From assembly GCA_033239525.1 (NCBI GenBank), contig BSYO01000009.1, forward strand, positions 13,723,299-13,787,298: 64,000 nucleotides of DNA, given 5' to 3'. The DNA comes from Nepenthes gracilis. Its lineage: Eukaryota; Streptophyta; Magnoliopsida; Caryophyllales; Nepenthaceae. Shown here piece after piece: positions 44,307 through 56,280 of the stretch. The position numbers were made by a program, and so were the translations under genes. Numbering within the stretch: the first letter of the stretch is position 1; each line of letters begins with the position of its first letter. The notes under the pieces were generated by a model. That model searched no databases. It was not told the DNA's origin and saw only the letters and a program-made list of their open reading frames with translations.

Positions 44307-45270
44307 TTGATCATGCCGCCTAGACAATGGATGACATGTAGAGGTGGTCAATCACGTGATAGGAAAGCGAAGTACCTAAATCTATTGGTTAGAATGGTGA
44401 ACATCATAAAGAATATAGGGCAGAGAAATCTTGCTCCAGTACCTGTTCCAGCTCCAGCCCCAATTTCTAATAATCTTAGACCGTCAGCTTATGATTGATT
44501 CATTTAGGAGAGAGTTTCTGAGTTCATAGGGAGCCAGACCCGATTAAGGCTGACACATGGTTCCAAAGATTGAAGTAGGTGTTTGCTATTTTCCGTTGTC
44601 CTGAGGAGAACCGGGTGTTGTTTGCCTTGTATTAGTTGGAGGGTGAAGTTCACCATTAATGAGAGATGAAGAAGAGGGCTTTGGGTGTGCCGAAGAGTGA
44701 TATCACTTGACCCATGTTTGTGGAAGTATTTATGGAGAAGTACTTTTCGTCCAGCCTCCGTGAGTAAAAGGAGGAGGAATTCATTCGGTTGAGACAAAGT
44801 AATAGAACGGTGGCCGAATATAATGCGAAGTTTATGGAGCTAGCTCGATGTGCTCCATACATGGTGGAAGACAAGGAGAGGAAAGTAAGGAAGTTTTTAC
44901 AAGATTTGTGGGATGATATTCCCAAGTAGTTGGCAACCTTAAAGCTAACAACCTATGAGGAGGTTTTAGATTGTGTTTTGATCCATGAGAAAGAGCTTGA
45001 GAAGGAAGAATACTTCAAGAAGAGGATGTCAAGAAGAAGTGGTGCCGGTATAAGCTCTAGCATGAGTTCGGGGAGACCTCTAAAGAGGGTGAAGCAAGTA
45101 GATCAAGGAAAGAAGGCAAGTCCTTCTACACCGGCCAAGCAAGCTCCTACTAGTTTGTGCCAGCATTACGGGAAGCTTCATGGCAATTGGCCTTGCTACA
45201 AGGCATTGGGTGTATGTTACAGTTGTGGGTAGTCTCGGCACAAGATTAAAGATTGTCCTCATCAGAAGAA
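44307..45270 (+). pseudogene. gag: Element G gag
   Basis: Starts with an open 63-codon frame (44307-44498) beginning MPPRQWMTCRGG and ending SAYD, as usual for this gag type. The capsid region (44500-44930) is broken. A 100-codon frame (44930-45232) holds the region before the knuckle, and the knuckle CYSCG*SRHKIKDC lies at about 45219-45258, with a TAG stop inside it. Confidence 0.78.
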
Positions 45271-45284
45271 AGCCCTTGCCCTTA

Positions 45285-45720
45285 AGCCTGTTGTTCATGG
45301 GAATGTGTTTGCTGTGATTGCCAGTGAAGCTAAGGTGTCTGATATTGTAGTGGAAGGTATTCTTCCTATTTGTAGCACCTCTACTATTGTGCTTTTTGAT
45401 TCTGGATCCATCCATTCCATTGTTTTACTTTAATTTTCTTGTCATTTAGTATCGTCTCCTATGATCCTTAATTATTCTTTGGTTGTGTCGATGCCCATGG
45501 GATCTTCCGTTATTACTGATGTTTTGTACCCTGGGTGTTTGGTTGAGGTGAATGGGTTATCATTAGTTGTTGATTTTATTTTGTTGGAGATGTATGATTT
45601 TGATGTAATTTTAGGAATGAATTGGCTGTCAAGAAATTATATGAATATTGATTTTTTCCATAAGAGGGTAGATTTTGTGATTCTAGAATGTGAGCACATT
45701 CACATTCAAGGAATTTGACA
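45285..45720 (+). pseudogene. pol: Element G protease
   Basis: The active site reads VLFDSGSIHSI near 45390 with DSG intact. A short stop-containing stretch follows (45430). A frame from 45461 to 45718 then ends with 'FDVILGMNWLSRNYMNIDF'. The two parts differ by a stop, so the protease is interrupted but its active-site motif is intact. Confidence 0.78.
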
Positions 45721-45789
45721 GGTGGAGTCGTCTAGTTTTGTTACAGCTCTACAAGCTCATCATTTGTTGTGAAGTGGATATGAAGCTTA

Positions 45790-46745
45790 TTTGGCTTATG
45801 CCAGTATAGTAGAGAGTTGTGAATTATTAGCGAAGGAGATTCCGATAGTGTGCAAGTTTAATGATGTGTTTCCTGATGAGTTTTCTGCTCTATTACCACA
45901 CCGAGAGATCGAGTTCGGGAATGATCTCATGCCCAGATCAGCATCTATTTTGAAGACATCCTATCGTATGGCTCCTACTGAGTTGAAAGAATTGAAGCAG
46001 TAATTACAGGACTTACTAAATTTGGATTTTATTAGACCTACTGTTTCACTTTGTGGTGCTCCGGTCCTATTTGTAAAGAAGAAAGATGGGACCTTACGAC
46101 TATGTATGGACTATTGTGAGTTGAATAAAATCACAATCAAGAATAAGTACACGTTACCATAGATTGATAATCTCTTCAATCAATTACAAGGGACCGTATG
46201 TTCTCCAAGATTGATCTTCAGTTGGGATATCATCAGCTTTAGATAAAGCAAGAAGATGTGGTAAAAACGGTATTTCAGATGAGATATGGCCAGTATGAGT
46301 TTCTTGTGATGCTGTTCGGATTGATGAATGCTCTTACGATGTTTATAGATTTGATAAATTGGGTCTTTCAACCTTATTTGGATAAATTTATTATGATTTT
46401 TATTGATGACATTCTAATTTAATCGAAGAGTGGTGTTGAGCATGAGAAGCATTTGAGGATCATGCTTCGAACCCTTAGGGAGCATAAATTGTTTGTGAAG
46501 TTGAAAAAGTGCAAATTTTGGCTCGATGAGGCTATAGTTTTGGGCCACGTCATTTTTAATGGAGGTATATCAGTAGACCCAAAAAAGAATAAAGCTGAAA
46601 TCAATTGGAGTCAACCGACGATGGTGATGGAGGTCCATAGTTTTTTGGGTATGGCAAGATATTATCATTGTTTTGTAGAGAATTTCTTTTGTATTGCTTT
46701 ACTGCTTACCCAATTGATGAAGAAGGAAGTAAGTTTTGAATAGAC
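45790..46745 (+). pseudogene. pol: Element G reverse transcriptase
   Basis: An N-terminal 70-codon frame (45791-46003) ends in a TAA where relatives have Gln. Then come '[19 protein letters not shown]' near 46075 and FIDDILI followed by a TAA near 46400-46425. A 96-codon frame (46453-46743) holds the thumb ('KLKKCKFWLDEAIVLGHVI', 'SFLGMARYYHCFV'). The FIDD catalytic box is kept. Confidence 0.8.
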
Positions 46746-47215
46746 TGAGGAGTGTGATTAGGGCTTCCAAGAGTTAAAGGATTGTTTGACTTTGATACCG
46801 ATTCTAACTATCTATGATGGTTTCGGTGGCTTTAGGGTTTATTGTGATGCTTCTAAGGTAGGTCTCGATTGTGTTTTGATATAGAATAGGAAGGTGGTTG
46901 CTTATGGGTCTCGGCAATTGAAGATTTATGAGAAGAATTATCCGACCCATAATTTAAAATTAGCCACCGTAGTGTTTGCATTAAAGATTTGGAGGGATTA
47001 TCTATACTGTAAGAAATTCATGATATATTACCATCATAAAAGCCTCAACTATTTATTTTTACAAAAAGAATTGAATATGAGACAGCAAAAGTGGATCAAG
47101 TTCCTTAAAAATTATGATTGTGAAATCTACAATCAGCCGGGGAAAGCGAATATGGTCGCAGATGCTTTGAGTCATTGGACCAGTTTCGTGGCAAGAATGC
47201 AAATCAAGTAGATGA
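46746..47215 (+). pseudogene. pol: Element G RNase H
   Basis: Recognisable from 'FRVYCDASKVGLDCVL' near 46837 (catalytic Asp present). A 105-codon open frame (46894-47211) then runs through 'NYPTHNLKLATVVFALKIW', 'KSLNYLFLQKELNMRQQKW' and 'GKANMVADALSH'. Two stops lie upstream of that frame. Confidence 0.8.
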
Positions 47216-47269
47216 AGATATCAGATTGTTTGAAATTTTGTAATATCTAGTGATATGTTAGAAATAATT

Positions 47270-48400
47270 GGATGATGTTGTCTTTCTTACAGGTGCAGCT
47301 TGAGATTCTCCAAAAGATTAAGGAAAGGCAAGTAAGTGATCTATTCTTAATGGATATTGTTAGAGATTTTGGTCGAGATTCCCAGATGGATTTTAATGTG
47401 CGTGCCGATGGAGTTTTGTGATTTCAGAATCGTTTATGTGTACCTGACGATAAGGAACTAAAGGAAGAAATCATGAATGAGGCTCATCAAACTAGGTGCA
47501 CTATCCACCCTGGAATGAACAAGATATACCATAACCTGAAGAAGATGTTCTGGTAGAGAAACATGCGAAGGGAGATCGTTGCTTTTGTTGGTAGATGCCT
47601 TGTCTGTCAGTAGTTAAAGGCTGAGAGGAAGAAGCTCTTGGGTTTATTGTAGCCTTTGCCCATTCTGAGTTGGAAGTGAGAGGATATTTCTATGGATTTT
47701 GTTAAGGGCTTTATTAGGATACCAAAAAATCATGATGCGATTTGGGTCATTGTACATCAGCTAACGAAATTGGCTCATTTCTTAGCCATTCGGACGACGT
47801 ATTCTCGTGATTGATTGGCGCAGTTGTATATTAATGAGATTGTTAGATTGCATGGTGTGCTAGGATCTATCATGTCCAATCATAATCCACGTTTCGTCTC
47901 TAAATTTTAGGAGAGTTTACATCAAGAATTAGGGATAAATTTGAAGTTCAGTACAATGTATTACCCTCAAACTGATGGCCAGTCTTAGTGGACTATCCAG
48001 ATATTAGAAGATATGCTTAGAGCCTCTGTGATGGAGTTGAAGGGGAATTGGGATGATCACCTCGCATTAGTAAAATTTGAATACAATAATAGTTTACAGG
48101 CGAGTATTAGCATAGCTCCTTTTGAGGTATTGTATAATAGGAAGTGTCAATCTCCTATCCGTTTGAAGGAGATAGGAGATAGATGTCTTTTGGGTCCAGA
48201 TGTGATTTGGGATACTTTGGAGAAGATTGATATGATTTTTGATCAATTAAAGATGGCTCAAAATCGGCAAAAGAGTTATGCTGACCAAAGGAAGTCTAAG
48301 CTTAGATTTAAGGTTGGCGATTTTGTTTTCCTTAAGGTATTGCCGTGGAAGGGAATCTCTAGATTTGGTGTTAAAGGAAAGTTGAAGCCATGATTTATAT
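47270..48400 (+). pseudogene. pol: Element G integrase
   Basis: HHCC domain at about 47470-47620 (HQTRCTIHPG; CLVC). The core has SMDFVKGF near 47690 with the first Asp kept. The second Asp is changed to Asn (NHNPRFVS near 47880), and a TAG stands at the third acidic position after TDGQS (near 47985). From 48013 a 126-codon frame covers the rest of the core and GDFVFLKVLPWKG. Confidence 0.8.
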
Positions 48401-48775
48401 GACCCTTTGAGATTTTGGAGAAAGTTGGAGAAGTAGCATACTGGTTGGCGCTACCGCCAAGTTTGGCCGATATGCATAATGTTTTCTATGTCTCGATGTT
48501 GAGGAAGTATGTTCATGATCCGATACACGTCATCGATTATAGCCCCTTAATTAACCAAGAAGATTTATCATATTCAGATGAGCCAGTTCAGATTATGGAT
48601 TAGAAGGATCAGATTTTGCACTTGAAGACCATTTCTTTCGTGAAGATTTTGTGGAGGAATCACTCCAATGAGGAAGCGACATGGGAGTGGGAGGATGAGA
48701 TTTGGGATAAGTATCCCAATTTGTTTCAAGGTATGTATATTCGTTTGATTTCTAGAATTCGTTAATTTCGAGGAT
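48401..48775 (+). pseudogene. pol: Element G integrase C-terminus, chromodomain-like end
   Basis: A 62-codon frame (48415-48603) with '[19 protein letters not shown]' and 'YVSMLRKYVHDP' is followed after a TAG by 'VKILWRNHSNEEATWEWEDE' and 'YPNLF'. Same reduced chromodomain ending as A. Confidence 0.78.
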
Positions 48776-48786
48776 GAAAATTTTCT

Positions 48787-48800
48787 AAGTAGGGGAGGGA
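48787..48800 (+). other. Polypurine tract of element G
   Basis: AAGTAGGGGAGGGA directly before TGTAAGGTTC, the 3' LTR start. Confidence 0.8.
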
Positions 48801-50895
48801 TGTAAGGTTCTGATTTTTATAATATCAAAATTAGGAGTAATTAAGGTAATATAATCAAGATTAGGCTTAATATATGTGGAAAACTTAAGTTTTGTAAGTG
48901 GTAGGAGGAAGCAGTGGGGACGCCCACTGAGCACCTAAGGCGGCACCACGGGTGCCCAATCTAGTGGACCCATGCCTGCCTGGCACTCGAGTGTCAACAA
49001 CAAGCGCTGGATTTAGCAACAGTGCGCTTGAAGCGTGCCGAGCTGGCGTTTGAGCGCCAACCCGTGATATAAAACGCATAAGGGTTATTTTCTGTCATTA
49101 TTTTTCGACTTCCTAAGAGAGAGGAGAGAGAGAGAATACGAAGGAGAAGAGAGAGAAGGAGGAGATCATGGTTTTCGAGTCCGATTCCAACCTAGAGTTA
49201 GTTAAAGAAGTGATAGATCGGGTCGAGGCAAATATACCCTTATACTTTTCTTTCCCTCTTTGCATTTTTTGTTCCGTTTTCTTCAAGTATTCTCGTTTCG
49301 ATACCTGTTTAAGTTTATATTTTATGGAACCCATATCTTGAGCTTGCATATATATTGATTTCATATCCGATTGCTAAGATTTGTGTGGTATATTGTTTCC
49401 CAAAACCCTAACTCGCACCCCCTTTAGATTTACCCATTTTAATTGAGATTTATACGTGATTTGACTTTAGAAACTTGAATCCCTAGCTTCATGGACATCG
49501 ATACTTCGATAATTTGGTATTTGTTCACATATATTTTGTATATGTTATTTTACGTGTTTCGAAAATATTGTTGGATGTAAATAGTGATATTTATTCACAT
49601 GTACATTATATATGTTATCTTATATATGCTCCAGAAATTACGTTGTATGCATTTGTGAAGGGTTTTATTATTCGGAAGCTCTAAAGTTATATTTGTCTTA
49701 TTGTGGTAATAATTTCTTACATGCTCCAAATTTTATGTTAATTTATGCATGTAATTAAAGGCATGTAAAAACTTGAACTCATAAGAAAATGATTATCTGT
49801 ATCCATACCAAGGAATTATAAAAGTTAAGCAAAGTATTTAAAGGAACTCCACAATTTATTATGTTTGATGATTTGTTTTTATAGGAAATGAGAATTTTAT
49901 ATAAGTTTATGGTAGAATCTTCCTTTAAGAATAAGTAATTATGAATATGAACCAAAGATTTTTATTCTGATGTAGTATTTCCTGACATGTATTAGGATAT
50001 TACAGTAGTAGATCGAGGAATGATCCTAAACCAAGGAGAAGCTATGGTGGCATATTTATTATTTTGTCCTGTATATCGGGTGAAAGGTATACCGTCTACT
50101 ACGAGATGTTAAAGTTTGAGGTATTGTGGGCAGCACATTAGATTGTATGGATGTATACACATTCCATTCCTTGTTCAGCTACTCTATTAGCTGGTAAGGT
50201 CTATTGACCCTGATCCGTAAAGATAAAGAATTTTCTACATATTTTATAATTTAAAGGAATCAAAAGTAAAATGGGAATGATAAATGTGTTTTGGAAATGT
50301 ATTTATTCATATTTCATGTTTATGCATTTATAATATGCTCTTATATCCTTCCTTTACTTTATTTTAATTTAATGCTCATTATCATTAATTATATTGTATC
50401 TTACTGAACATTTGACTCATTCATTACTATTTTTCTTCCTTCAAATAAGCACGACCTTATACCTAATGAGGAAGAGTAGAGCTTAGGAGTTGGTTAGGTT
50501 GAGACCATGGAGGAAGATCTTGTGGACTTAGTTTTTGTAATTTTATATCTTATGGAGTACATTTTAATGTTTTGAGATGGGTTTGTATGTTGATGTACTT
50601 GTATGTTGATGATATACAGATAGTTTAATTTATACTGTATTTTGATGGTTGTATATACTTTTACAGGTTTTTATAGTTTGTTTAGGTACCTAGTCGCATC
50701 TTATTTGAGCTGATGTCGTAACCGGAGTTATGATATTAGTGCGATAAATTTGTTGTGGCTTTTTGGATCCTATGTTGTCATTTGTGGATAAATATATATT
50801 TGTTGTATAAGGTTATTGTACAGGTTTGTGTTAGTTTAACAACCATTTTACTACCGGAATCTTATCAATTTTTGGTAAGAATTTTGGGGTCGTCT
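48801..50895 (+). repeat. Element G 3' LTR
   Basis: Complete 2095-bp LTR from TGTAAGGTTC to GGGGTCGTCT (terminal CA changed to CT). TATAAAA lies at 49068-49074, preceded by GC-rich units with CTCGAGTG, GCGCTTGAAGCG and TTTGAGCGCC (48955-49060). From 49010 on it matches the 5' LTR. Confidence 0.87.
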
Positions 50896-52253
50896 CTGTA
50901 AGCCTTACCAACTAACGGAATAGTCAAATAAGGAACAAAATGTGTATATTTTCACACATTCTAAGGCACTACCCATACAATTCAACACTCCATAGCGAGC
51001 GGTATGCCTTTAACTCGATATACGAGGCCATAGTTCTTATGCCACCAAAGCCTCTCCTATAGCCCAGGAGCATTCCTCGATCTACTACTACAATATCTTA
51101 AGGCATGTCAGAAAAGATCACCCTCTAAAATACAAATATTTGGTTCAATTTCTTGATTACTTATTCTTAATGAAAATTTTAAACTTAATTCTTAGCACTT
51201 AGTTCATACTTTCTCGAGAACAATTCACAATCTTAACAAATTATAGTGTTCCCTCTTATACTTCTTATAATTCTTTTTATATCATATACACATATTTCTT
51301 ATTACATATTCTTCACATAACTTCAAATACATGTATAAATTAACATAGAGTTTAGGAAAATTAGGAAATTCTAATCACGTTGAGCCAAACAAAACATTAT
51401 GACTTCCGAATAATAAATTTCCTCATACAAGGTACCCAACATAATTTTTGGGACATACAAGATAACATATGCAAAATACATGTAAAAAAAATATCAAATA
51501 ATTAAGGTAAAAATGTTTATGAAGTTAGGGTTCCAATTTTCAAAGCCATATTCCACGTATACCCGGAAATAATGGGAGGAAAACGCAAGTGAGGGTTAGG
51601 GTTTTCCCAAATTAACACAATACCATACAAAACTTCGAAATCGAAGAGAAAATCAACATATATACTTGTTTAATACATGGGTATCTCAAAATCTTTACTT
51701 AGACGGGCATTTGAACAAGAATACCCAAAATGAACAGAACGAAAAAATTAACAAGAGAAATAAAAGTATATTAGTACCCTTTTCTCGACCCGATCTATAA
51801 GTTTTTCAACTAGCTCTAACCTGAAAATAGAGTCAAAAGTCTTGAACTCCTCTTCTCTCCCTTCTCCATCACATTTTCTCTCTTCTCTCTCTCTTTTCTA
51901 TCAAAAATGGAAAAAAAAAGTTGACACGCAGGTTATATACTCAGACTGGTGCCTGGGGTGCTAGCCAAGCTAGCATAGGGCGCCACATTCTAAAAATTGT
52001 GTTTCGGTTGCTCATTGAGTGTGCTTTTGGCACTGCAATACTTGAAATTGTGCCCCAACACTGCCTCAGGTGTGTATCGGGCACTACATTTTTGAAATCA
52101 CTCTCCAACACCATGTCCAATGTGTGTCGGGCATCCTCCCTCTTCTTCCTATTTTGCTTCCGAAGTTTTATTTTCCACATACATTCTGCCTAATTTTAGT
52201 TATATTAACTTAATTACTCCTAATAATTATATTTTAAAAATCGATACAGTACA
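50896..52253 (-). repeat. Element F 5' LTR remnant
   Basis: Colinear with 36367-37728 of the F 3' LTR and ends GTACA before ATTGA. The roughly 630 bp nearest the primer site are missing. It has a TATA box (51930-51942) and the diverged GC repeats (51945-52130). Confidence 0.82.
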
Positions 52254-52258
52254 ATTGA

Positions 52259-53713
52259 CCTCAAAACATACAACCTCTTCAACAACTCAGTTTCAAATAA
52301 TATGGAAGAATCCATAACCAATATTAATAATATGGAGATATAAAAATTCAAAGTCAAAGGCAAGCCAACCAGAAAAGCACAAAATATGATAACCTATTTC
52401 AAAATAGTTTCTAACATCTTCAACACTTTCGAAAACTATATAACATCCTTAGACTAATCCTTTCAAAATTCGCTTTTCAAAATCTGAAACCCTGTAAGCA
52501 AATCTAAGTATACTAATTTGAAAAGTTATGAATTATGTTAACTACCTCAATACTAAGCAAAGCATATAAATATATATATATATATATGTGGATGGATATG
52601 ATAGAAATGCGAAAATGGCCATGATAATCATATGACAAAATACTAAAAAATAAAAATAAAAGTAATAGCCAAGAATTTGTGATAATCTCACCAATTATAG
52701 TTAAATATTGAAGGTTAGGCTATAAATATTTTATTATAGTTCGGGCCATATATGATTATTAAAAATTCTATGAGATTACATATTATTTTCTATAGATAAG
52801 GTCAAATATTACTTTCAAACAATGGATGTTTGGTAGTATTTTTATTTATAAATTAATATTTTACAATATATCTATATATATTTTATAAATTCTTTATAAT
52901 TATTCTTATTTAAATAAAATAAAAGACTCCACACAAATAAATAAATTTTAAAAAATTAAAAAATAATAATCTTGACAAAATTTAAAGTAGAGCTTCCATT
53001 ATTCTGACATATAAAGGGACATGTAAGCCAATTTCTCAAGAATTTTAAAATTTCATATTAACATGCACACTTTAAGGCTAAACTCTTTAAAATTGAATAA
53101 AATGAAAGTAAATCTAGCATTCATATAACACAAATCTAAAAGAAGTATAGAAATGTTACATCTATGAATATTTGAATAAAAATAAAAAGAATATTCTAAA
53201 AGATTCAACAAAAAAGAAAACAAATGAGTTTAAATATACTTATTTTAGCTTAAATTGATCAAAAGTTTTTTGAATCACTTCAAATTCACTACCTCCTCCT
53301 TCCTCTCTCTTCTATTCTTTCTTCTCCTATTCTTCTTCCCTCCCTTTTTTCAAAGCTTTGTGAGAAATAAGTTGAAAATGGCTAAAATTCCTTTAAATAG
53401 AACACTAGTACACATGTGCCAATGATATGCCAATTAGGTGTGAAGGATAATTTTAGCCAACGTATAAGCACTCATTAGATACCTATTAGGTGCCATGATA
53501 TTGGAATGAATACCCAATAGCACCCATCACGTGCTTGTTAGGTTCAAAGATATTGCCTTAAGCACATTCATGTATGACTCATGCGCCTATTTGACACCTT
53601 TCTAAGTAACTCAATATTTACTTTTCTCAACCAAACAAAGCATTTTCCTTAATATTCACTTAATTCTATTGCTTTCTGGTCTCATAAATCATATTAAAAA
53701 TTTGAATGTTACA
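52259..53713 (-). repeat. Element D 5' LTR, right part
   Basis: Matches 1055-2165 and 25934-26215 of the other D LTR without interruption. It therefore shows the sequence at the A insertion site before A arrived (GAAATAAGTTGAAAATGG near 53382). A TA microsatellite lies at 52568-52588. It ends GAATGTTACA at 53713. Confidence 0.8.
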
Positions 53714-56280
53714 TTAATTCTCCATATGTACCTTTCGGGTAAGCCATTAAGCTATTGTTGTTAGGATATTTAGAATTTTTGGTTGCAAAATTTTTTGACT
53801 TCTATTTATTAAGATTTAGTAGTTAGATGTACAACATTTTTATAGTTGTGAGGTTGCGTTGCACCCAATAAACACTTGACTCTTTGTGGACATTGAATCG
53901 ATTTAATTCTCAAGCCACCCTAGCCTTGAAGCATTCACATTGTGCAATTATTTTTACATATCTAATTTTAAATTGCTACATGACCTTTCAACAAAGCCAT
54001 AAAACTTTTGAAACTTACAAATTTAGAATCTTTAGTTATCATGAATCCCGATTACATTGTCTATTCATTCTGTAATACTCAAATACTAATTATGATATAT
54101 GATAAAGTTTGAATTAAACTAATTTAATAAATTATTAATGATCACTGCAAGTTTGAATGAGGCCATAATTGCTAGATTATTGAGCTTAGCACTTGATATT
54201 GACAGGAGATGTGCTCGTCTGCCGGTAGCAATAGAGGGGCATTTGATATACGCAAGAAAGAAGCTCGTGCAAGCCTAGCTATATTTATCGTGTCTAGTGT
54301 ACATATAATGGATATTCATGTATCAATTCTAAAACTTGAGTGCATAAGTCTTATACGAGGGACACTTATGTGCGGATCAAATTCAACCTTTATAAATGAT
54401 TGGTGTAGGATTACCAAAAGTTGGGCCGTGTCTTCTGAATATGTTACTGCTACCTCTTTTCTGCCCATTTTTGTAAGATTTCAGAGTGGAGAGAGAAAAG
54501 AAAAAATAAGAAAAATGAAGAGAAGGAAGGAGGAAGGTGATTTGAAGAGACTCTAAACTAAAATCCTGATAATTTATCTTTAACAAAAAGTATATTCCAA
54601 ACTTATATCCTTTGCTTTAATGCTTAATTTTCAAATGTTCTTCTTTTTCGTGTTAATTTTGAGAAGTTTCATGTACGTGATCTTTTTTATGTTTTCCTTG
54701 AATTTAGTTTGCATGCATGGCACCAAACTTATTTCCTTTACTTTATTGCTTAATTTTCAAATGTTCTTCTTCATTTTTGTGTTAATTTTGTGAAGTTTCA
54801 TGTACGTGATCTTTTTGATATTTTCCTTGAATTTAGCTTGCAAGCATGGCATAATTGTTTATAATTTCTAAGATTTTGAATGATCTTATCTATTTTTATA
54901 ATAATTATTAAAAAATATTTAATATTATATCTTGCATGCTTATTTTTATAATTGAAATTTGAAAAAGCTATAGAATAAAATTTAAGTCAAATTATTTACT
55001 TACATCTTATAGAAAATATGTTCATTTATATATAATTTTCTATTATTTAACTATAAACTTTATAGAGAATAACAAAATATATTTATACATATTTTAATAT
55101 ATTAATTTATAAATAAAGATTGTACTATATAACATATTTGAGACAAAAAATGATATTTATTCCCAATCATAGGGTATAATATATAGTTAGCCCGTTGATG
55201 GATTTCTAGTAATGACATATGATCCCATCTATGGGATAAAGTATATAGTTTCACATCAATGCTTGGGTAAGGTTTATTACTAACTATTAGTTCTTAGTTT
55301 TCAGCATTTTTGCACATAATGTTTCCCATTTTCCTGCTTTATACATTCTTGTTGAATTATTATTATACTATATAATTTGTCACAAGTATGTGTATGGCTG
55401 AATTTTTATCTCTCGCTTTTCAAACTTACCACATTTCAAATTTGCGGGCATGAAACTTTTTCTAGGGAGTTGAACCAGTGGTGATTTTTCGAGGAGTTTA
55501 TAAGAAATTTCTTAGTTTATTAATCTTTAGACACGTACAACTATGGAAAGATACAATTTAGGATATATTTCAGTTAATATTTGTTGTGCTGGTATGACAT
55601 TTGTTGGTCAATGAACCATACTTTGGAATGACATTTGGATTGTATGGTATCTTGCATAATTAGTTGTTTTTTTCTTTTGTGATATTTGAAAATTTTAAGC
55701 AGATTCAATAAGTTAATACCAAATAGAGAATTTTTGACGGTATCTTGAGATGAATATTAAATTATGTAAGTGATTGAAATTATTAACATTTTGTGCAATG
55801 TCCTAATCCAATTTTGAGGATCTTAATTGTGATTATTTCGATACTATGTCATGAGTCGTGACATGTCCTCATAGGAGCTGATGACGAACATCGAGGTACA
55901 GAAGAATGAGAGGGGCTACACTTTTATTAGTGGGGTGAAGCGGCAACATCTCAATATAATAAGGTTTTGGGTTATACTATAAATGAATTTAAAAATAGCT
56001 ACTTTCCTATTTATTACTAAAAACAGGCTCTAGAAGAAATTTTGCTAAGATGAATATGTGTTTTTCATTGTACTTTGGTAGAAAATCTACCTTTTCATAT
56101 TCAATCTTCTAACGATGGGTTTCAAACTCGGAATAAAAGCAATGAAAGTTTCAAAAATAGAAATTTTTTTTCAAATCTTGCACAGACAATTCAGTATTCC
56201 GTTGGATATAAATTTAACGGCGATCAAATACAATTTTAAAAATTATTTTAAAATTTTTTTTTAAAAAAAAATAAAATCTA
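53714..56280. other. AT-rich flank right of the stack, no gene seen
   Basis: Strongly AT-rich with no recognisable protein. A 115-codon plus-strand frame (54209-54556) has no known motif and a Lys/Arg/Glu-rich low-complexity end, so it is not called. Apart from the tandem duplication at 54597-54850 I see only A/T tracts and two similar 'GATCCCATCTATGGGATAAAGTATATAG'-type phrases near 55160-55250 (given only in outline). Confidence 0.5.
54597..54850. repeat. 127-bp tandem duplication
   Basis: Two adjacent copies, both starting CCAAACTTAT(A/T)TCCTTT and ending GCATGGCA, with about ten differences including CTTTTTCG against CTTCATTTTTG. Confidence 0.88.

Larger units (their letters stand above)
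42166..50895 (+). mobile_element. Element G: Ty3/gypsy retrotransposon nested in F
   Basis: Plus-strand, nearly complete chromovirus-like element. The 5' LTR 42166-44055 lacks about 210 bp at its start. It then has a primer-binding site, gag, protease, RT, RNase H, integrase, a polypurine tract and the complete 3' LTR 48801-50895. Coding is disrupted by stops but is less decayed than in D. No target-site duplication can be checked because the left end is deleted. It lies head-to-head with gag of F. Confidence 0.85.
35737..52253 (-). mobile_element. Element F: Ty3/gypsy retrotransposon in the D 5' LTR, with G nested inside
   Basis: Minus-strand chromovirus-like element. The 3' LTR is 35737-37728, the internal region 37729-42165, and the 5' LTR survives only as 50896-52253. 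The target-site duplication is GTTGA/ATTGA. The reading order on the minus strand is gag, zinc knuckle, protease, RT, RNase H, integrase. The left part of the 5' LTR, the primer site and the gag leader are absent where G sits. Confidence 0.82.
910..53713 (-). mobile_element. Element D: outermost Ty3/gypsy retrotransposon, split by four insertions
   Basis: Degenerate chromovirus-like gypsy element read on the minus strand. The 3' LTR is 910-2170 plus 25934-26215 and the 5' LTR is 35600-35736 plus 52259-53713. The two are recognisably similar along their length and measure about 1543 and 1592 bp once inserts are removed. The internal region (about 4.25 kb without inserts) holds gag, protease, reverse transcriptase, RNase H and integrase in that order, all pseudogenised. 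The inserts are A, E, a LINE and F (with G). I could not find a convincing target-site duplication for D: the flanks read TGTCA and TTAAT. D is the oldest layer by position and the most decayed in coding sequence. Confidence 0.8.

Noticed and set aside
54209..54556. 115-codon plus-strand frame in the right flank
   Set aside because: No motif. The C-terminus is low-complexity Lys/Arg/Glu from a purine-rich tract.
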